Positions 1-14,265 are shown, numbered from the stretch's first letter. The stretch is DNA of 64,000 nt from Diphasiastrum complanatum (GCA_029204225.1 CM055102.1:8166587-8230586), one strand, 5' to 3'. Notes: generated by a model from the letters alone, not told the origin. A program made the numbers and translations.

Positions 1-2
1 AT

Positions 3-1420
3 TTCGACTATCCTCGTGAAAAAGTCGAGTTACTTGTCTGTCAAGACTGTCTAGTTGGTAAACAGACTAGAAAACCATTTAAATCAAGCCATCAGCATAT
101 CGCTAGAGGATTGCTAGATGTTGTACATTCAGATATTTGTGGCCCGATGAAAAATCCTTCGCTGAAGGATGCCAAATATTTTATAACCTTTGTTGATGAA
201 TTTTCCAGAAGAACTATTGTGTATTTTATAAAGAAGAAATGAGAAGCCTTCAATTACTTCAGAATCTTCAACGAGCGTGTAGAGAAGGAGACTGGAAGGA
301 CGATCAAGGCCCTCAGGTCAGACAACGGTGGAGAATATATCTCTATCGAGTTTAAGGAGTACTGCCAAAGCCAAGACATTGAGCAGCAATTCATCACTCC
401 TTACAGTCCTCAATCGAATGGCTTAGCCAAGAGGAAGAACCGTACCCTGGTTGAATCTGCCAAATGTATGCTAGCGCATGCATCATTGCCCAAGAGATTC
501 TGGGCTGAAGCTGTCTCCACTACAGCTTACATCCAGAACAGATGTTCGACCAAGGCCCTCTCAGGCAAGACACCCCACGAGGTGTGGAGAGGCTCTAAGC
601 CTTCTTTGAAGAACCTAAGAGTGTTTGGGTGCATTGCCTACATGCAGATCCCAAAAGACACGAGGAAGAAATTGGACTTCCAAGGTCTCAAGACCATCCT
701 GATTGGATATACTTCATCTGATAATACTTATAAGTTGTATGATCCTGATACCCAGCAAATCTTGTATAGCCAGGATACAGTCTTTATCGAGGATCAGTTC
801 GTCGACCTCAAAGGCAAGGATATTGCTCAAAAAGAACCTTCATCACCTACCATTTACACGACAATTCGAGCTTCTGGCTCAGGCGTGTCTATTCTCGACC
901 CACTTCGTGACAGCGAATCAGACGAAGATGTTGCTGCTACCCAGTAACAACTCCCAGGAGCGGTTCATCAGTCGAATCCTCCCAGAAGATCAAGCCGAGT
1001 GCACACAGTTTGTTTGTCTCTTGATACAGGAACCAATGACAGTCGAAGAGGCACTCAGCCGACCAGACTCTGATCTCTGGAGAGAAGCTATGGACAAAGA
1101 GTATTCCTCTCTGATCAAGAACCAGACATGGTCGTTAGTCGAAGCTCCTATTGGTTGCAATATCATTTATTGCAAATGGATCTTTAAGATCAAATACAAT
1201 TCCAACGGAGCAATTGATCGAAGGAAGGCAAGACTGGTAGCACGAGGATTCACCCAGATCCCGAATGTCGACTGCAGTGAGACTTTCAGTCCACTAGTCA
1301 AACGTTCGTCAGTCCGAATGCTCATGTCTTATGCTGCAGCTGCCGAACTCGAAGTACATCAACTTGATGTACAAACAGCCTATCTGAATGGAGTTATACA
1401 AGAAGATATCTACATTTAGA
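3..1420 (+). pseudogene. Ty1/copia pol fragment (integrase to start of reverse transcriptase), broken
   Basis: The reading frame enters from the window edge with the end of the GAG-pre-integrase zinc region (CQDC) and passes into a copia integrase core: first catalytic Asp in HSDICGP near 130, second in RSDNGGEY near 320. The residue that should be the catalytic Glu in the NGxAERKNR motif reads Lys (NGLAKRKNR, about 418-445). A TGA at 240-242 interrupts the core, a TAA at 945-947 ends the frame, and the reverse transcriptase start (KWIFKIKYNSNGAIDRRKA) continues in another frame to 1417. The sequence stops after LDVQTAYLNG, before the YVDD motif, where a minus-strand gypsy LTR begins. It is certainly copia-derived and dead. 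Its family differs from the other copia elements in the window. Confidence 0.9.
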
Positions 1421-1439
1421 GAGTAGCTTAGACTGATCA

Positions 1440-1967
1440 TTTGCAAAGCTTAATCTCACAGTGCCTTCACCTTTAATAGTCTGTATAAAGTCCTCAATCC
1501 AAGGATCCTATTCTAAGCATGCCAGTCACAAGCAACACAAAGGAACCTAATGGTGGACAAACCAACCCAACCAAACCTAGATCGAACGAATCTAGCCCCC
1601 AAGCTATGGATCAATCACAAAGAGGAGTATGGCATCACACCAACAACATCCTGCCACCGGTCATGCTATCAAGCATACACTTGTGAGAGCCCAATATACC
1701 CTCCAAGGCCCATGCACCACTAATAGTGCACTGTGACACCTCACTGGACACCTTTGCAGCCTATCTGGGCCACGTCATCCAGTTCCCCAATGACTCACTG
1801 ATAGACCCATACAAATCCACCATCAAGTGTTTAGGCCTACAACCATTAATTATGACCATGTACACATAAGGGCCCCAATGCCCTTATAGTTACAATTAAC
1901 TTACGAGTTGTTGGTCTACCGGTCCCTAGCGTGGACACGCTATCCGAGACCAGTCATGGGCATGACA
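1440..1967 (-). repeat. Ty3/gypsy 3' LTR relic
   Basis: Read on the minus strand, a purine-rich tract (1968-1982, AAGGGGGAAAG-like) is followed by TGTCATGCCC, the expected start of a 3' LTR after a polypurine tract. The LTR end next to the coding tail is clear at 1967. The far end is not clear and is placed only roughly, where the copia fragment stops. The layout matches the better-preserved gypsy element at 62.7-64 kb, but the LTR sequence is diverged from it. Confidence 0.55.
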
Positions 1968-1982
1968 TTCTTTCCCCCTTAT

Positions 1983-2240
1983 TCAAGTTCTATCCTCAGA
2001 ACTTAAAACTGGGGAAGGTCCTCCTTAAGCTTCCTTCCTGTTCCCAGGAATCATCATCGTCTGTACATCCTTCCATCGAACCAGATTCTAGGTAACTATA
2101 AGATTTCTCAATCGTTTAGTTCTTGTATCCAAGATCTTTTCGGGTTCAAGCGAAGACACCCCCGATGATTCATCCAACAGGTCCAATCGATCTCCAGATC
2201 CAACTTGACTGGACTTACCAAGACATTTATAGATACCGTA
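1983..2240 (-). pseudogene. Ty3/gypsy pol C-terminus with chromodomain, degenerate
   Basis: Translation of the minus strand gives, across frameshifts, the linker PEKILDTRTKRLRN (about 2105-2150) followed by a chromodomain-like stretch with DDDDSWEQE (about 2000-2070) and a stop shortly before the polypurine tract. This corresponds part by part to the intact tail at 63145-63300, where the same positions read EYLVRWKGNSEDDDTWEKE. At least one frameshift separates the two recognisable parts. It is therefore a decayed chromovirus-type gypsy element in the same orientation as the one at the right edge. The upstream integrase is missing. Confidence 0.7.
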
Positions 2241-3125
2241 GTAGAAACTGCAGTGGAAGACTATGGCTTGACTGGACTTACCAAATTTCTCGTCTGTTTA
2301 AGACACTTTCTAAATATTGTGCAAGTATTATCTTAATATTGAAAAAATTCATAAACAAGACAATCAATATTCCTCAGTCTCACCTCAAATCTAAATGACC
2401 TAAGATCTCCAGCATAGATGACTTCAACCATCTATCCTCTTGCTAAGTGAATCAAATGAAGAGGAAGGTTTTTGACCTAAGTAGAATATCACTCCATAAA
2501 TCAAGTAATATTGGTAAGATGCATCAAGATAAGCAAAATCCGTATGCACAAAGATTGCAATAGGACCATTATTACCCATGTAAATCGTTCTTTCAGAATG
2601 AGAACAAGAATCGAGAATCAATATTGCTTTTTTCCTTTGTTAAAAAATACGCATGTAAAAATAAAATTGCCTTCCGAAACGGAATGCGTTCGGAACACGT
2701 TCCAATAACAATTTCAGTTCCGGAACAGGCAACTATGTCAAAAAGTACTTCAAATGCGAAGTTTTAAGTGCATTCGTGCACAACTCTAAAGCCATTCTTG
2801 ATATGGAGCTTTTGCTAGCTATTGAATCATAGAATAATAACAGGTATTAACCATCAACTAACAAATTATCAACAGTCTCAAAAATAGCTATATTATTGTA
2901 TCAAAGGACTACAATTTGCAAGTTGTAGAGATGGAGCTCAATGATGACTCTTCCAAGACAGCAAGGCAGAGAATGTGTCAGGCTTATGACGTGATAGGAC
3001 AAATTTTCAGTGTGCTTATTGGCTCTATACAGAACTGGCCAATAGTATAGATACAGCAATTGCTGTAGAGATTGTCATAGTTGCACCTATCGAGGGTGGT
3101 TAATTGCTAGCAAATGACTTGCCGA
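2241..3125. other. Intergenic, no gene seen
   Basis: No coding signal is visible. A palindromic patch built from GAAACGG/GTTCGGAAC (2674-2735) resembles a patch at 61111-61145. The last few hundred bases probably hold the 3' untranslated region of the hydrolase gene that ends at 3126. Confidence 0.4.
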
Positions 3126-6100
3126 TTATATAGATGAATATCTAGTTTTTAAGTATGCCATTTCATGGCATGCACAATAATGAGTACAAGCAAGCTTTTG
3201 CTCTAATCTGTTCATCTGCTTACGGCATCTTTGAAAGATGCTGTTGTACAACGTATCGAACTGGACTCCGGCCCGGTTACGGTTGATGATAAAAAATATA
3301 TGATCTGCTTCAACATGTGTGTAGTACCTACAGGCAAGAGAAGCAACAAGTGCGAACAACCACGTTCAGATAATTATTCCTCTGTAGATTGTTGTTCCAT
3401 CCATATGTGATGGCAAATTTTTAGACTGCTCTGTGGGCTTTAAGAAAACGTATGATGAAGGATCAATTTGAGATCTTACCATATGCCTGGTTTCAAAATA
3501 TCCCCATCCTTCAAACTTGCTAGTGAGCAATGAGGATGTTCAACAGGAAAACGTGGATAACACATTGAAATAGTATTCAAGGCTCCATCATTGTCATGCC
3601 AATCCTCATCTCTGTCAAGTAAATGAATCAGAAAGCACACACTGTACACTATAGGCATTCCAAGCAAGAATGTGACTTTGCATCATATACATATTTTCTC
3701 AGCAGTTACCTGTACCCCTCGTATGGAGGTGAAATGTTTGTAGGATAATGCCACCAACTAATCTGTAGCGTACGCAAGAGAAGCAGAGGATGTATAGCAG
3801 TTAGGCTTGAAGGTACTGTCCTACCAAAAAGTTTTCGAGTACTTTTGGTAACATAACTGCAACAAATACGCATCAGATAAGGCTGAAATATCGCACAACG
3901 TTATTGCTAAAGAATACTCTGGCAACATCAATCTTTAGCGGTGAAGCAATGGAAAAATCTAGCATGCATGTCATCTAAATAGCAAGCTGTTATCAAGATG
4001 CATAGTTTACTGCCTTTCACTTCCGGCAGAGTACTTCATAGAGATTCCAAGACGAAATTCTTGCTCCTGTACCTTATGTAGTATGTATTGGGATAGGTCT
4101 TTAAAGTATGATTCGTGTCAATTGTCGACTGAATACTTAAATCTGGAAGGATCCAATCTCCACTTTTGAAAGGACCAGTATATCCTGCAAGGGTTTTTAC
4201 AAGGCCAATATATCCAACTTGATGCCGAGCGAGGTTGAAATGTTCAAAACCAAAGCTGTAATATCTTTTCAGCAAAGGAATGTCCAGCCATTCATAGAGC
4301 AGAACTCCCAAGCGCAGTATTTGTAAGAGGCAAATTTTTCTTAATGTGCGGCCATCCTCTGGTCTAGTACAACAGCCAAGCAGACAAAATCAGGTGATGC
4401 TTTTCAACAAAGGCAAAGCTACTTTTATACGACTTGCAGAGTGAAAGTATGACATTTGTTTACCAGTAATAGAATGAAAGCATAAAAGTAACTTGCGGAC
4501 ATTAACATCTTTGTTAAAAGTCTAGGACAGCATCCAGAAATTAAAAAAGGCTTTAGCTGTACGGAGTCCATTCACAGTCTTATTAGACCGTCAAAAGCAT
4601 CATATGCAAGGCATCCCTACTCAAATCATCGGCGCTGAAGAGTGCATCCATGTCACATGCATATACATAGATTAGCTCAGCCTAGTTTTCCAAAGAACAA
4701 CACAGATAAACCGCCAAAATTTGCTTGTAGCATTATACTGTAATGGATGCTCAAGTACCCGACTACTGTGATCAACCCCTTAAGTCCACTTTCCGTAGCA
4801 AAAGGATGAGCCTACTCAAATGGGAAGAAGGAACCTTACCTAATGCCTTCTATGTAAGTTCGTGTAGTGCCATTAAGGGATCCAGATAAAGAGGTAACAC
4901 TCAGAACCCAGTTTGCATTTGTGATTTCATAGCCCGGGAAGCTCTGCATTCGCATAAAACAAATCGTTTGGAAGCTGCAAAAGGTAAGAGGATACGGTAC
5001 CTCAACTAACTTAAAACAGATTAAGCGTGAAGTCAAAAGTTTTTTTTAACCAAGGCTCGCCGTCAAACCCAAAAGGAATATCTTATTGTGAATGTTTAAC
5101 CATTGTCATGCACTAGCTTCTTGCCTTGTTGGCTAGCAGTTGCTGCAGAACCCGAATAACTTGGACTCCAGACGAATGTCCCACAAAGTGTAAAGGGTGA
5201 TCTTCATCCCAATCAGGATACCATCCTGCAAGTATCCATACCACAGTACATATCATTGTTGTCTCCAGAATGCTGACAGTAGGATGCACTGAATATAGGA
5301 ATCTATGTCTCGAAAATTTGCCAGATAACCAAAAGAGTAAAAGATAAGAATAATATCATATCACATAAAAGATTTTAAGTAACTTTAATGCATTGTAAGA
5401 GAACAAACATGGAAGGAAAAAACTCTCTTCATCTGTTGTTTATGAGGGCAAGATTCAAGGAAATCATGTAGAAAAATACGGCTAGGAATGATAACCTTGC
5501 GTGTAAGTTCGACCAAATCGTGAATGGCCAAATTGACAACTGTGATCGGCCCCAAAGTCTACTGTACCACCTTTTAGAAAGTAAAAAAGTTCGCACGCCC
5601 TACAAACACAGCAAACTCAGACTGGATGTTTTAATATGCTTTTAACGACAAGTTCCAAAACTAGCCGGGAATAAGAGCCAAATCACATTTCATTGATCAC
5701 ATACCATATATGTAGCAAGCATATAGATACTTTCCGCACAAGGATGTAAAACTGTTTACTAGCATGGGGCAGCCTACGCAAGCACTCAGGCAAGGGGGAG
5801 TTCCTCTAACATTCGTAGCGGTAGTTTACCATATTTTAGACCGACATTGCTAAATTGACCTCTTCCACGAGAGTTATTCAGGGGTTCCAAAGCAAACTAT
5901 CACTGGTGTTTACGGTTGTCATTATTGGGGCAAATAGAGACCATTGAAAGCTTTCCGTTACTACAATTATGAGAAAAAACCAGGAAATTTGACATTCAAC
6001 AATACTGCAATCAAATGAAGACATTGACCCAATATGGAGAATTGACATTAGTCTCCATTGTGCTTTGCAAATACAAGGGGCAGTTTCATTTGAAATAAAT

Positions 6101-7336
6101 TATTCTCACAATGAACTAAATGCAATTGCAACTAAAAAAGTTACTTCATGGCTAGAGATCAGGATCGATTTGAAAAAACGTCAGAATTTGAATGAATCGA
6201 AATGAAAACTGATACATAGTGAATTACTGCAAACAAGAACAAAATTCTGAACTGCTTAGTCTAAGTTTACGATATACGATCGGCATGATGATTTTTTATG
6301 CTGATTGTTCTAGTTAGTATTTTTTTATTTACTTGTAAGAAAGCAGTCTCACAAAGTTCCATTAGGGGAGGAAGCTACCATAAACTTTTAACAGCAGAAC
6401 GTAACTGAAGATGAAAAAACTGATTCTCGAAATCTATTAGAGTCATAGAAACTTGCGCAATTAAAAATTGCCCTCAGCCGGATATTCTGCGTTCAAAGAC
6501 AAAAAACTCTGGAGCTTTTTTCTATCTTCAAAAGAAGAATACTTAGGAATAGGCAGCTTTCAGGGCAAAGGTTTGAAACCAACCGGTCATAGACACTTGT
6601 GAGCGAACCAAGGTCGGGAATCAGGACACAATCATCCATCTTCTCAGCTCCTGCCCAATATGAGATGCCTCCCAGCTTCTGTTCAAATTTAGCGTCCCAA
6701 CATTATTAGTCAGTCAAAATTTACAGGAGACATTCAGTTATAAGATAAATTATCATAGTTCAAATTGTCGCCGTGATCTCTCCAAACTAGTAGAAGAATT
6801 TCCGCAAAAGCTCAAACGTACGGCTTCACTGCAGGAAGCTCTTTTGCCTGGAAACAGCTAGACTTTTGATGGTACCGTTGGAAAGCTCCAAGGATAACGT
6901 TGAAACAAGTTTTGTGAATTAGTATCTATTGAAGAACTGTAAGTGCTTCTACAATATCCAGGAAAGAGATTCCCTGGGCCTAATGGTAGAGTTCCTGCAA
7001 GGATTAGCATTATACCCCTTTTCCAAATCCGAAGATGCCATGGACTAAAACGATTGGCGTCTTTGCGGAGCCCCTATTCAGGACACTGCCATTGAGGCCG
7101 AGCTCGGTGTAATCTTTAGTTGAACTCTGCTTTGTAGGATCCTTGATAATGCTCTGCAAGCAGTCTAGAATAGGAACTATTTTGGAGCTTTTCTCGGGCA
7201 CGGCAGTGAAGAGATTTGTTATATCTGTCGCTATGGCAGAGCTCAATATTACAAGTCCATAAGAGATGTGAATTGTTGCGCTCACAAGCACTTCTATGAA
7301 GGACAAAAAGTGCCAGAATAAAGTTTGCCTCACCAT
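3126..7336 (-). CDS. Alpha/beta-hydrolase, plant lipase-like protein (9 exons, complete)
   Basis: Nine exons join into one open frame of 498 residues: 7016-7336, 6584-6678, 5496-5599, 5125-5225, 4840-4943, 4073-4363, 3710-3856, 3480-3611 and 3126-3327. All phases agree. Introns are GT-AG except intron 4 (4944-5124), which is GC-AG. The first exon starts at an ATG and encodes a hydrophobic N-terminus, then the oxyanion-loop motif TPIVLVHGIFGFGKG (about 93-107). The nucleophile elbow GHSSG places Ser191. NDGALNTISM (Asp396) and EADHIFF (His441) fit the acid and base of the triad by analogy with staphylococcal/Geobacillus-type lipases, to which this plant family is related. Other family blocks are LGGISYWAGAEK, SVTSLSGSLNGTTRTY and GDWILPDLSIQ. 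Length is close to angiosperm homologues as I recall them (about 470-480 residues). The likely role is hydrolysis of acyl esters; substrate and location cannot be read from the sequence. I see no inactivating change. Confidence 0.93.
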
Positions 7337-8717
7337 ATCTGCGCCCGTCTAATTGATAATAATCTAGATATGAAACCACAGTCTCTTAGTGCGAATTTTA
7401 TCCTTGTCCCAAAGAAGAGCAGCCAACTGTAACACCAAAACTTTATCGCATTGAAGAAAAGAACTGAAGTCTCCGAATTATCTTTAGTTCTTGAAGCTGT
7501 ACAAAAGGCATAGAATCGAAACTTCAGCACATTATTTTGTTCCGATGAATTCAAAGGAAATATCCACTAGAGAGAAGCTTTCTTTCTTAATGGTGAAGTT
7601 TCAGCCCCTTAACGAGAAACTGTAGAACCGATGTTGGAATACGAGATGCCGAGTGGACATTAAAGCCAACAATTTATAATCTTCTTCTAGATCACAGCCT
7701 CCGCTTTGCTTTCAATGCCTTTTGGTTTATGTCAATGGAATCATGGAGGGTGCTTTGCTTTCAATGACAAAGCTACGCATCATATAGCCTTACAACTTTT
7801 CGAAAATAGCTACACAATGCAGTTTGCTTCTAAATAATCTTCTCATCCGGCAATGCGACGGTCCATAGTTGGGTATAAGCCTCTTGATTCTGCAAAATTT
7901 TCTATCAAACAATCGTTCAGAACCTTAAATCCAATGCATCCAGATCTGGACAAACACAAAGCGGCAGGAGGGGGGAGCATGATTGAAAATGCTCGGAAAA
8001 TCCAGATCCACTGCGCAAGCAAGCAAAACCAGCAGTGCGTTGATTGTCTGACACAAGCCACCGGGCAGCAGGACGGAAAGGCGAACACTCAAGTAACGAA
8101 AAAGAGTATGATCAGATCAGACTCCATCTCTCCCTTCCTTCGCTGCATCAATGGCGTCGCCCGGCACGCAAACGCTTGAAAAGTAAAGAAAAACGAGCTT
8201 TCCTTTTCAAAACAGATGAAAGGAAAATGAACGAGCAAATGTGACCGATAAAATGATTGGCATTGGCGGAAGGAAAGGAAACGAATCACCTTTGATTGGT
8301 CCACGTATGCACTTAGGGCTAATCTATGCACTTAGGTTTCTTGGCACTTAGGGTTTTGGTTGGATAAGGTAGAAGTGCACTTTTGAAGCCCTTGAATTAG
8401 GGGAATTAGGGGTTGGAAGGTGGCTGAGTTATGGCGATAATTAGGGCCTCCTACATGAATGAAACCCTAAACTGTGGTATAATATAAATTAGGTTACTTA
8501 GGTGGCAGTACGGGCTCATGCTTAGTATCGACCACGTACGTACGTATTCGTGCTCCCCATTGACAATGAACATTGTTGTTAATAGGGGACTAAAATTTTG
8601 TCACCTATATGTCATTTTGGATGTGATATATATTATGGAATGAGCCGGCTCCCCGGCCTTGCATATGACCTTTTTATAAGGCAGAATATCATCGGCCGAA
8701 CTCATTCCATGGCGTAA
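7337..8717. other. Upstream region of the hydrolase gene, no other gene
   Basis: This stretch should hold the 5' untranslated region and promoter of the minus-strand hydrolase, but I cannot point to a convincing TATA box or start site. Short open frames at 7843-8331 on both strands have no recognisable motif. A small palindrome lies at 8636-8711, with arms ATGGAATGAG and CTCATTCCAT about 60 bases apart, and may be a tiny foldback insertion. A motif CACTTAGGG is repeated several times between 8310 and 8360. Confidence 0.4.
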
Positions 8718-8885
8718 TGTGTGCATAGTTGCTGCTTTTTCACGTGACAAAAATTTACATTTGAGAAACATAATCAACCTTTTTTGAAGCTCAATTTCAC
8801 ATGAAGGATAATTTGCATCTAAAAAACATAATCAATGTTAAAAACAGTTGGTCGGCCATTTTGCAATGCAGCAACTATGCATGAC
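8718..8885. repeat. Short inverted-repeat (MITE-like) element
   Basis: The left end GTGCATAGTTGCTGC (8721-8735) is the inverse of GCAGCAACTATGCA (8868-8881). The 168-base unit has no coding capacity and directly abuts the larger inverted-repeat element that starts at 8886. A repeated AAACATAATCAA motif lies inside (about 8767 and 8826). No target duplication was recognised. Confidence 0.5.
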
Positions 8886-9129
8886 GGACTAGGTAGCGGG
8901 CTACCGGCTGTAGCATGCAGCCTTCATGCACCGAGCCGCCCTGCGGCGAGGTGCATTGAAGGGTTCATGCTACTAGGTAGCAAGTTTGCTCAAGCTTGCT
9001 AATGGGCATAATTGAAGTTTGGGCCTTTCAATTGAAAGGCCCAAACTAATATGAGATTAAACATTTGTGGTCAAATCCAATTAAAATCTGTCACCTGTCC
9101 ACTATAAGCCCAAACATTAATTATGTGGG

Positions 9130-10108
9130 GGGGGGTGGGAAGGCCTTGCCTGAGGGCCTTCCTTGTTGGGAGGGCCCTTGACCGAGGGCGGGATCTCGAG
9201 GGCAGGCCCCGACCATCAAGGAAGGCCCGAGGGCTTCAAGCCTTCCCCTACGTAATGCCAATGTGAGAAGGTTTGTTTTTTTTTTTTTTTTTTTTTTTTC
9301 GTTTTTTCGTACGGCCGTACGCGTGGACAAGTTTTTTTTTTTTCCGGTTTTTTGCCGTTTTTTTTTTCGCAAATTTTTTTACGTTTCTGGTGAAATGTGG
9401 ATGTGGACAGCCAATGACGTGCTGCCACATAGCACATGCACATTCCACCGGAGAGAGGAGAGAGAACGTGCATTCCACCGGAGAGAGGAGAGAGAACGAC
9501 AGATTCGTAGGAGAGAGAAAATTGGATGGACATTATGCTCCTGGAGGTGGTCCCAAAATACAAAGGACACCTGAGCACAAGGCATTACGTGGGAGGGAAG
9601 TCCCTTCCTGAGGGCCTTCCTTGCTAGGAGGGCCCTTGACCGAGGGCGGGAGCCCGAGGGCAGGCCCCGACCAGCAAGGAAGGCCCGAGGGCTTCGGGCC
9701 TTCCCCTACGTAATGCCATTGTGCGAAGGTTTGGCTTTTTTTTTTTTTCGTTTTTTTGGCCGTATGGTACGGCGGTACGGCCGTACTCATGAACTAGTTT
9801 TTTTTTTTTTTCGGGTTTTTGCTGTTTTTTTTTTCGCAAATTTTTTTACGTTTGTGGTGAATGTGGATGTGGACAGCCAATGACGGACTGCCACATAGCA
9901 CATGCACATTCCACCGGGGAGAGGAGAGAGAACGTGCATTCCACCGGAGAGAGAACGTGCATTCCACCGGAGAGAAAACATGCATTCCACAGGAGAGAGG
10001 AGAGAGAATGACAGATTCCTAGGAGAGAGAAAATTGGATAGACATTATGCTCCTGGAGGTGGTCCCAAAATACAAAGAACACCTGAGCACAAGGCATTAC
10101 GAATGTAT
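9130..10108. repeat. Tandem duplication of a 0.45-0.52 kb module with foldback head, poly-T and GA-rich minisatellite
   Basis: Unit 1 (9130-9589) and unit 2 (9590-10108) share the same order: a GC-rich foldback (GGCCTTCCTTG and its inverse CAAGGAAGGCC), CTACGTAATGCC, long T tracts, CGCAAATTTTTTTACG, a short repeat with CATTCCACCGGAGAGA (2 copies in unit 1, 3-4 in unit 2), then TGGAGGTGGTCCCAAAATAC and ACACCTGAGCACAAGG. GGCATTACG occurs at 9582 and 10097, and its inverse CGTAATGCC at 9250 and 9709, so the foldback looks like a small inserted element flanked by this motif. Many open frames cross the region on both strands but are low-complexity and not genes. Confidence 0.75.
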
Positions 10109-10171
10109 TATGTGCCATGTGTTCACTCATGAATCTCACCCTAGTGCATCTATGCATATATGGACAAGTAA

Positions 10172-10173
<2 letters not shown>

Positions 10174-10224
<51 letters not shown>

Positions 10225-10236
10225 AGGGGGGGGGAG
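10174..10236. repeat. (GA)n microsatellite followed by G-rich tract
   Basis: About 20 GA units are followed by runs of G broken by single A. It lies inside the inverted-repeat element. Confidence 0.95.
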
Positions 10237-11056
10237 ATTTTCTTGGGGATGCGAGGCTTAATATGGAGCGAGAATGTTTAGGGTCACCCATTTGGATGTT
10301 TGTCACATGGTATACATACATGCTTTTTAAATTGCTCGACAATTGATTTTTAAAACGCGTCAAAACTTGGACATTGATATGTAAATTCAAAAAATTCAAT
10401 AGTGAGTATGTGTACTTAATAAGTATACATGGAAGTTACTTTTGCTTTTAGTCATTGACATCAGTAGAAAAGGTGTCGATGTGGCACATTCACATTCGTT
10501 GAGAGCAAAGATGTTACACATTGTAATAAAGCTACTTTTTAAAATAAATGGCGTGCATTTCAACCATTCATAGATTACAGTGCTCGAGAAACCTCTTTTG
10601 AGTTATCCTAAAAAAACTTGCATTTTTATGGAATTTCTCAGTTTTTTGAATAATTTTACTCATAAAAAGGTTTACATGCTTGTATAAAAATCGTCAAGTA
10701 CTTTATGATATCGATTTTTGAAAAAACTTGGTTTCATTCTTATACTTTGCCTATTTTCTCGAGCACTGGCATGCCATATTAAGTATTGACTTGAGAGGGG
10801 GGGGTTTAATGGCACCATAATTTGCATTTGGGCTGATAGTGGACAGCTGGCACATTTTCATTGGCTCTGAACACAGACGTTCAGAGCCATAGTGTAACAA
10901 GCTGTCAACTGAAAGACAGTTGAAGGGCCCAAATGACAAATTATGCCGGTTAGCAGGCGTGGCCAGGCCTGCTACCTTGTAGCAGGCAGCCTTCAACGCA
11001 CCTCGCCGTTGGGCGACTCCGTGCGTGAAGTCCACCTGCTACACACTACCTAGTCC

Positions 11057-13502
<2,446 letters not shown>

Positions 13503-14067
13503 CTCTCCTCGCGCTCTCCCACCTCGCTCCTCTCGCGCTCTCACCTCTGTCTCTCCTAGGCTCGCTCAACATCTGTCTCGCGCTCACAGGTCTCTCCCCT
13601 CTCGGCTCTCTCTCTCTCTGTCTCTCAAACGTCCACCATCTCCATCTCATCTCGTTACCTACTACAAGAACGGCTACCATTTTCTTCACGCATTCCTGTA
13701 AACCGCAAATCAAACCCCTTTCAATTCAAAGAAAGCGTTACTAATTTGTCCTCTTAGTAAAGAAGTCACGATCCAACACTCAAAAAAATGAATGATAAAT
13801 CCAGCAGCAATCGCATCGTCTCTCTCTCAGATCATGCTCTCTCAATAGTACATGAATCTCTCTCCCCCCTCAATTGCACTCTCTCTCTCTCTATCCATCG
13901 GGCTCTCTCTCAAAATTTCTCTTTCCAAAAGTTTCCAAAAGCATGTTTTCTCTGTGGCCATCCCTTCAACTCCACTTAGATTGCCTTTCAAGTGCCCATC
14001 AAATACGTTTTAGGGAAAACGTGGCCCAATAAAAAAGCAGGATTCAGTTTTTGTCTACAACAGCCTA

Positions 14068-14070
<3 letters not shown>

Positions 14071-14148
<78 letters not shown>
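14071..14148. repeat. (CT)n microsatellite
   Basis: About 39 uninterrupted CT units, 118 bases left of a copia LTR. Confidence 0.97.
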
Positions 14149-14150
<2 letters not shown>

Positions 14151-14265
14151 CTCGCACCTCACTAAAGGGATCCCATCTTTATGGACCTTAGGGTCTCTTA
14201 ATGCGTCATGAAGATGACTTCCCATAAGAAGCCCAACATAAAACTAGGGAGTAAGTTGAGGGGGC

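Larger units (their letters stand above)
8886..11056. mobile_element. Non-autonomous DNA element with long, hairpin-forming terminal inverted repeats
   Basis: Both ends read inward as GGACTAGGTAG. The left arm (8886 to about 9125) and right arm (about 10800 to 11056) can be matched block by block in inverted orientation: a GC-rich palindrome containing GGCGAGGTGC, then CTTGCTAATGGGCATAATT against CTGCTAACCGGCATAATT, then CTGTCCACTAT. The outer 100 bases of each arm are themselves palindromic (8890-8995 and 10960-11050), so each end can form a stem-loop. The interior holds a tandem duplication (9130-10108), a GA microsatellite and AT-rich sequence, with no transposase. Foldback or Mutator-type non-autonomous elements have this architecture. 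I found no target-site duplication, so the class is left open. Confidence 0.6.

Noticed and set aside
7843-8331. Possible small genes in the upstream region of the hydrolase gene
   Set aside because: Short frames on both strands without start context, motifs or splice support.
9121-10157. Many overlapping frames of 60-120 codons
   Set aside because: They arise from poly-T, GA-rich and palindromic repeats; no domain and the same region is open on both strands.
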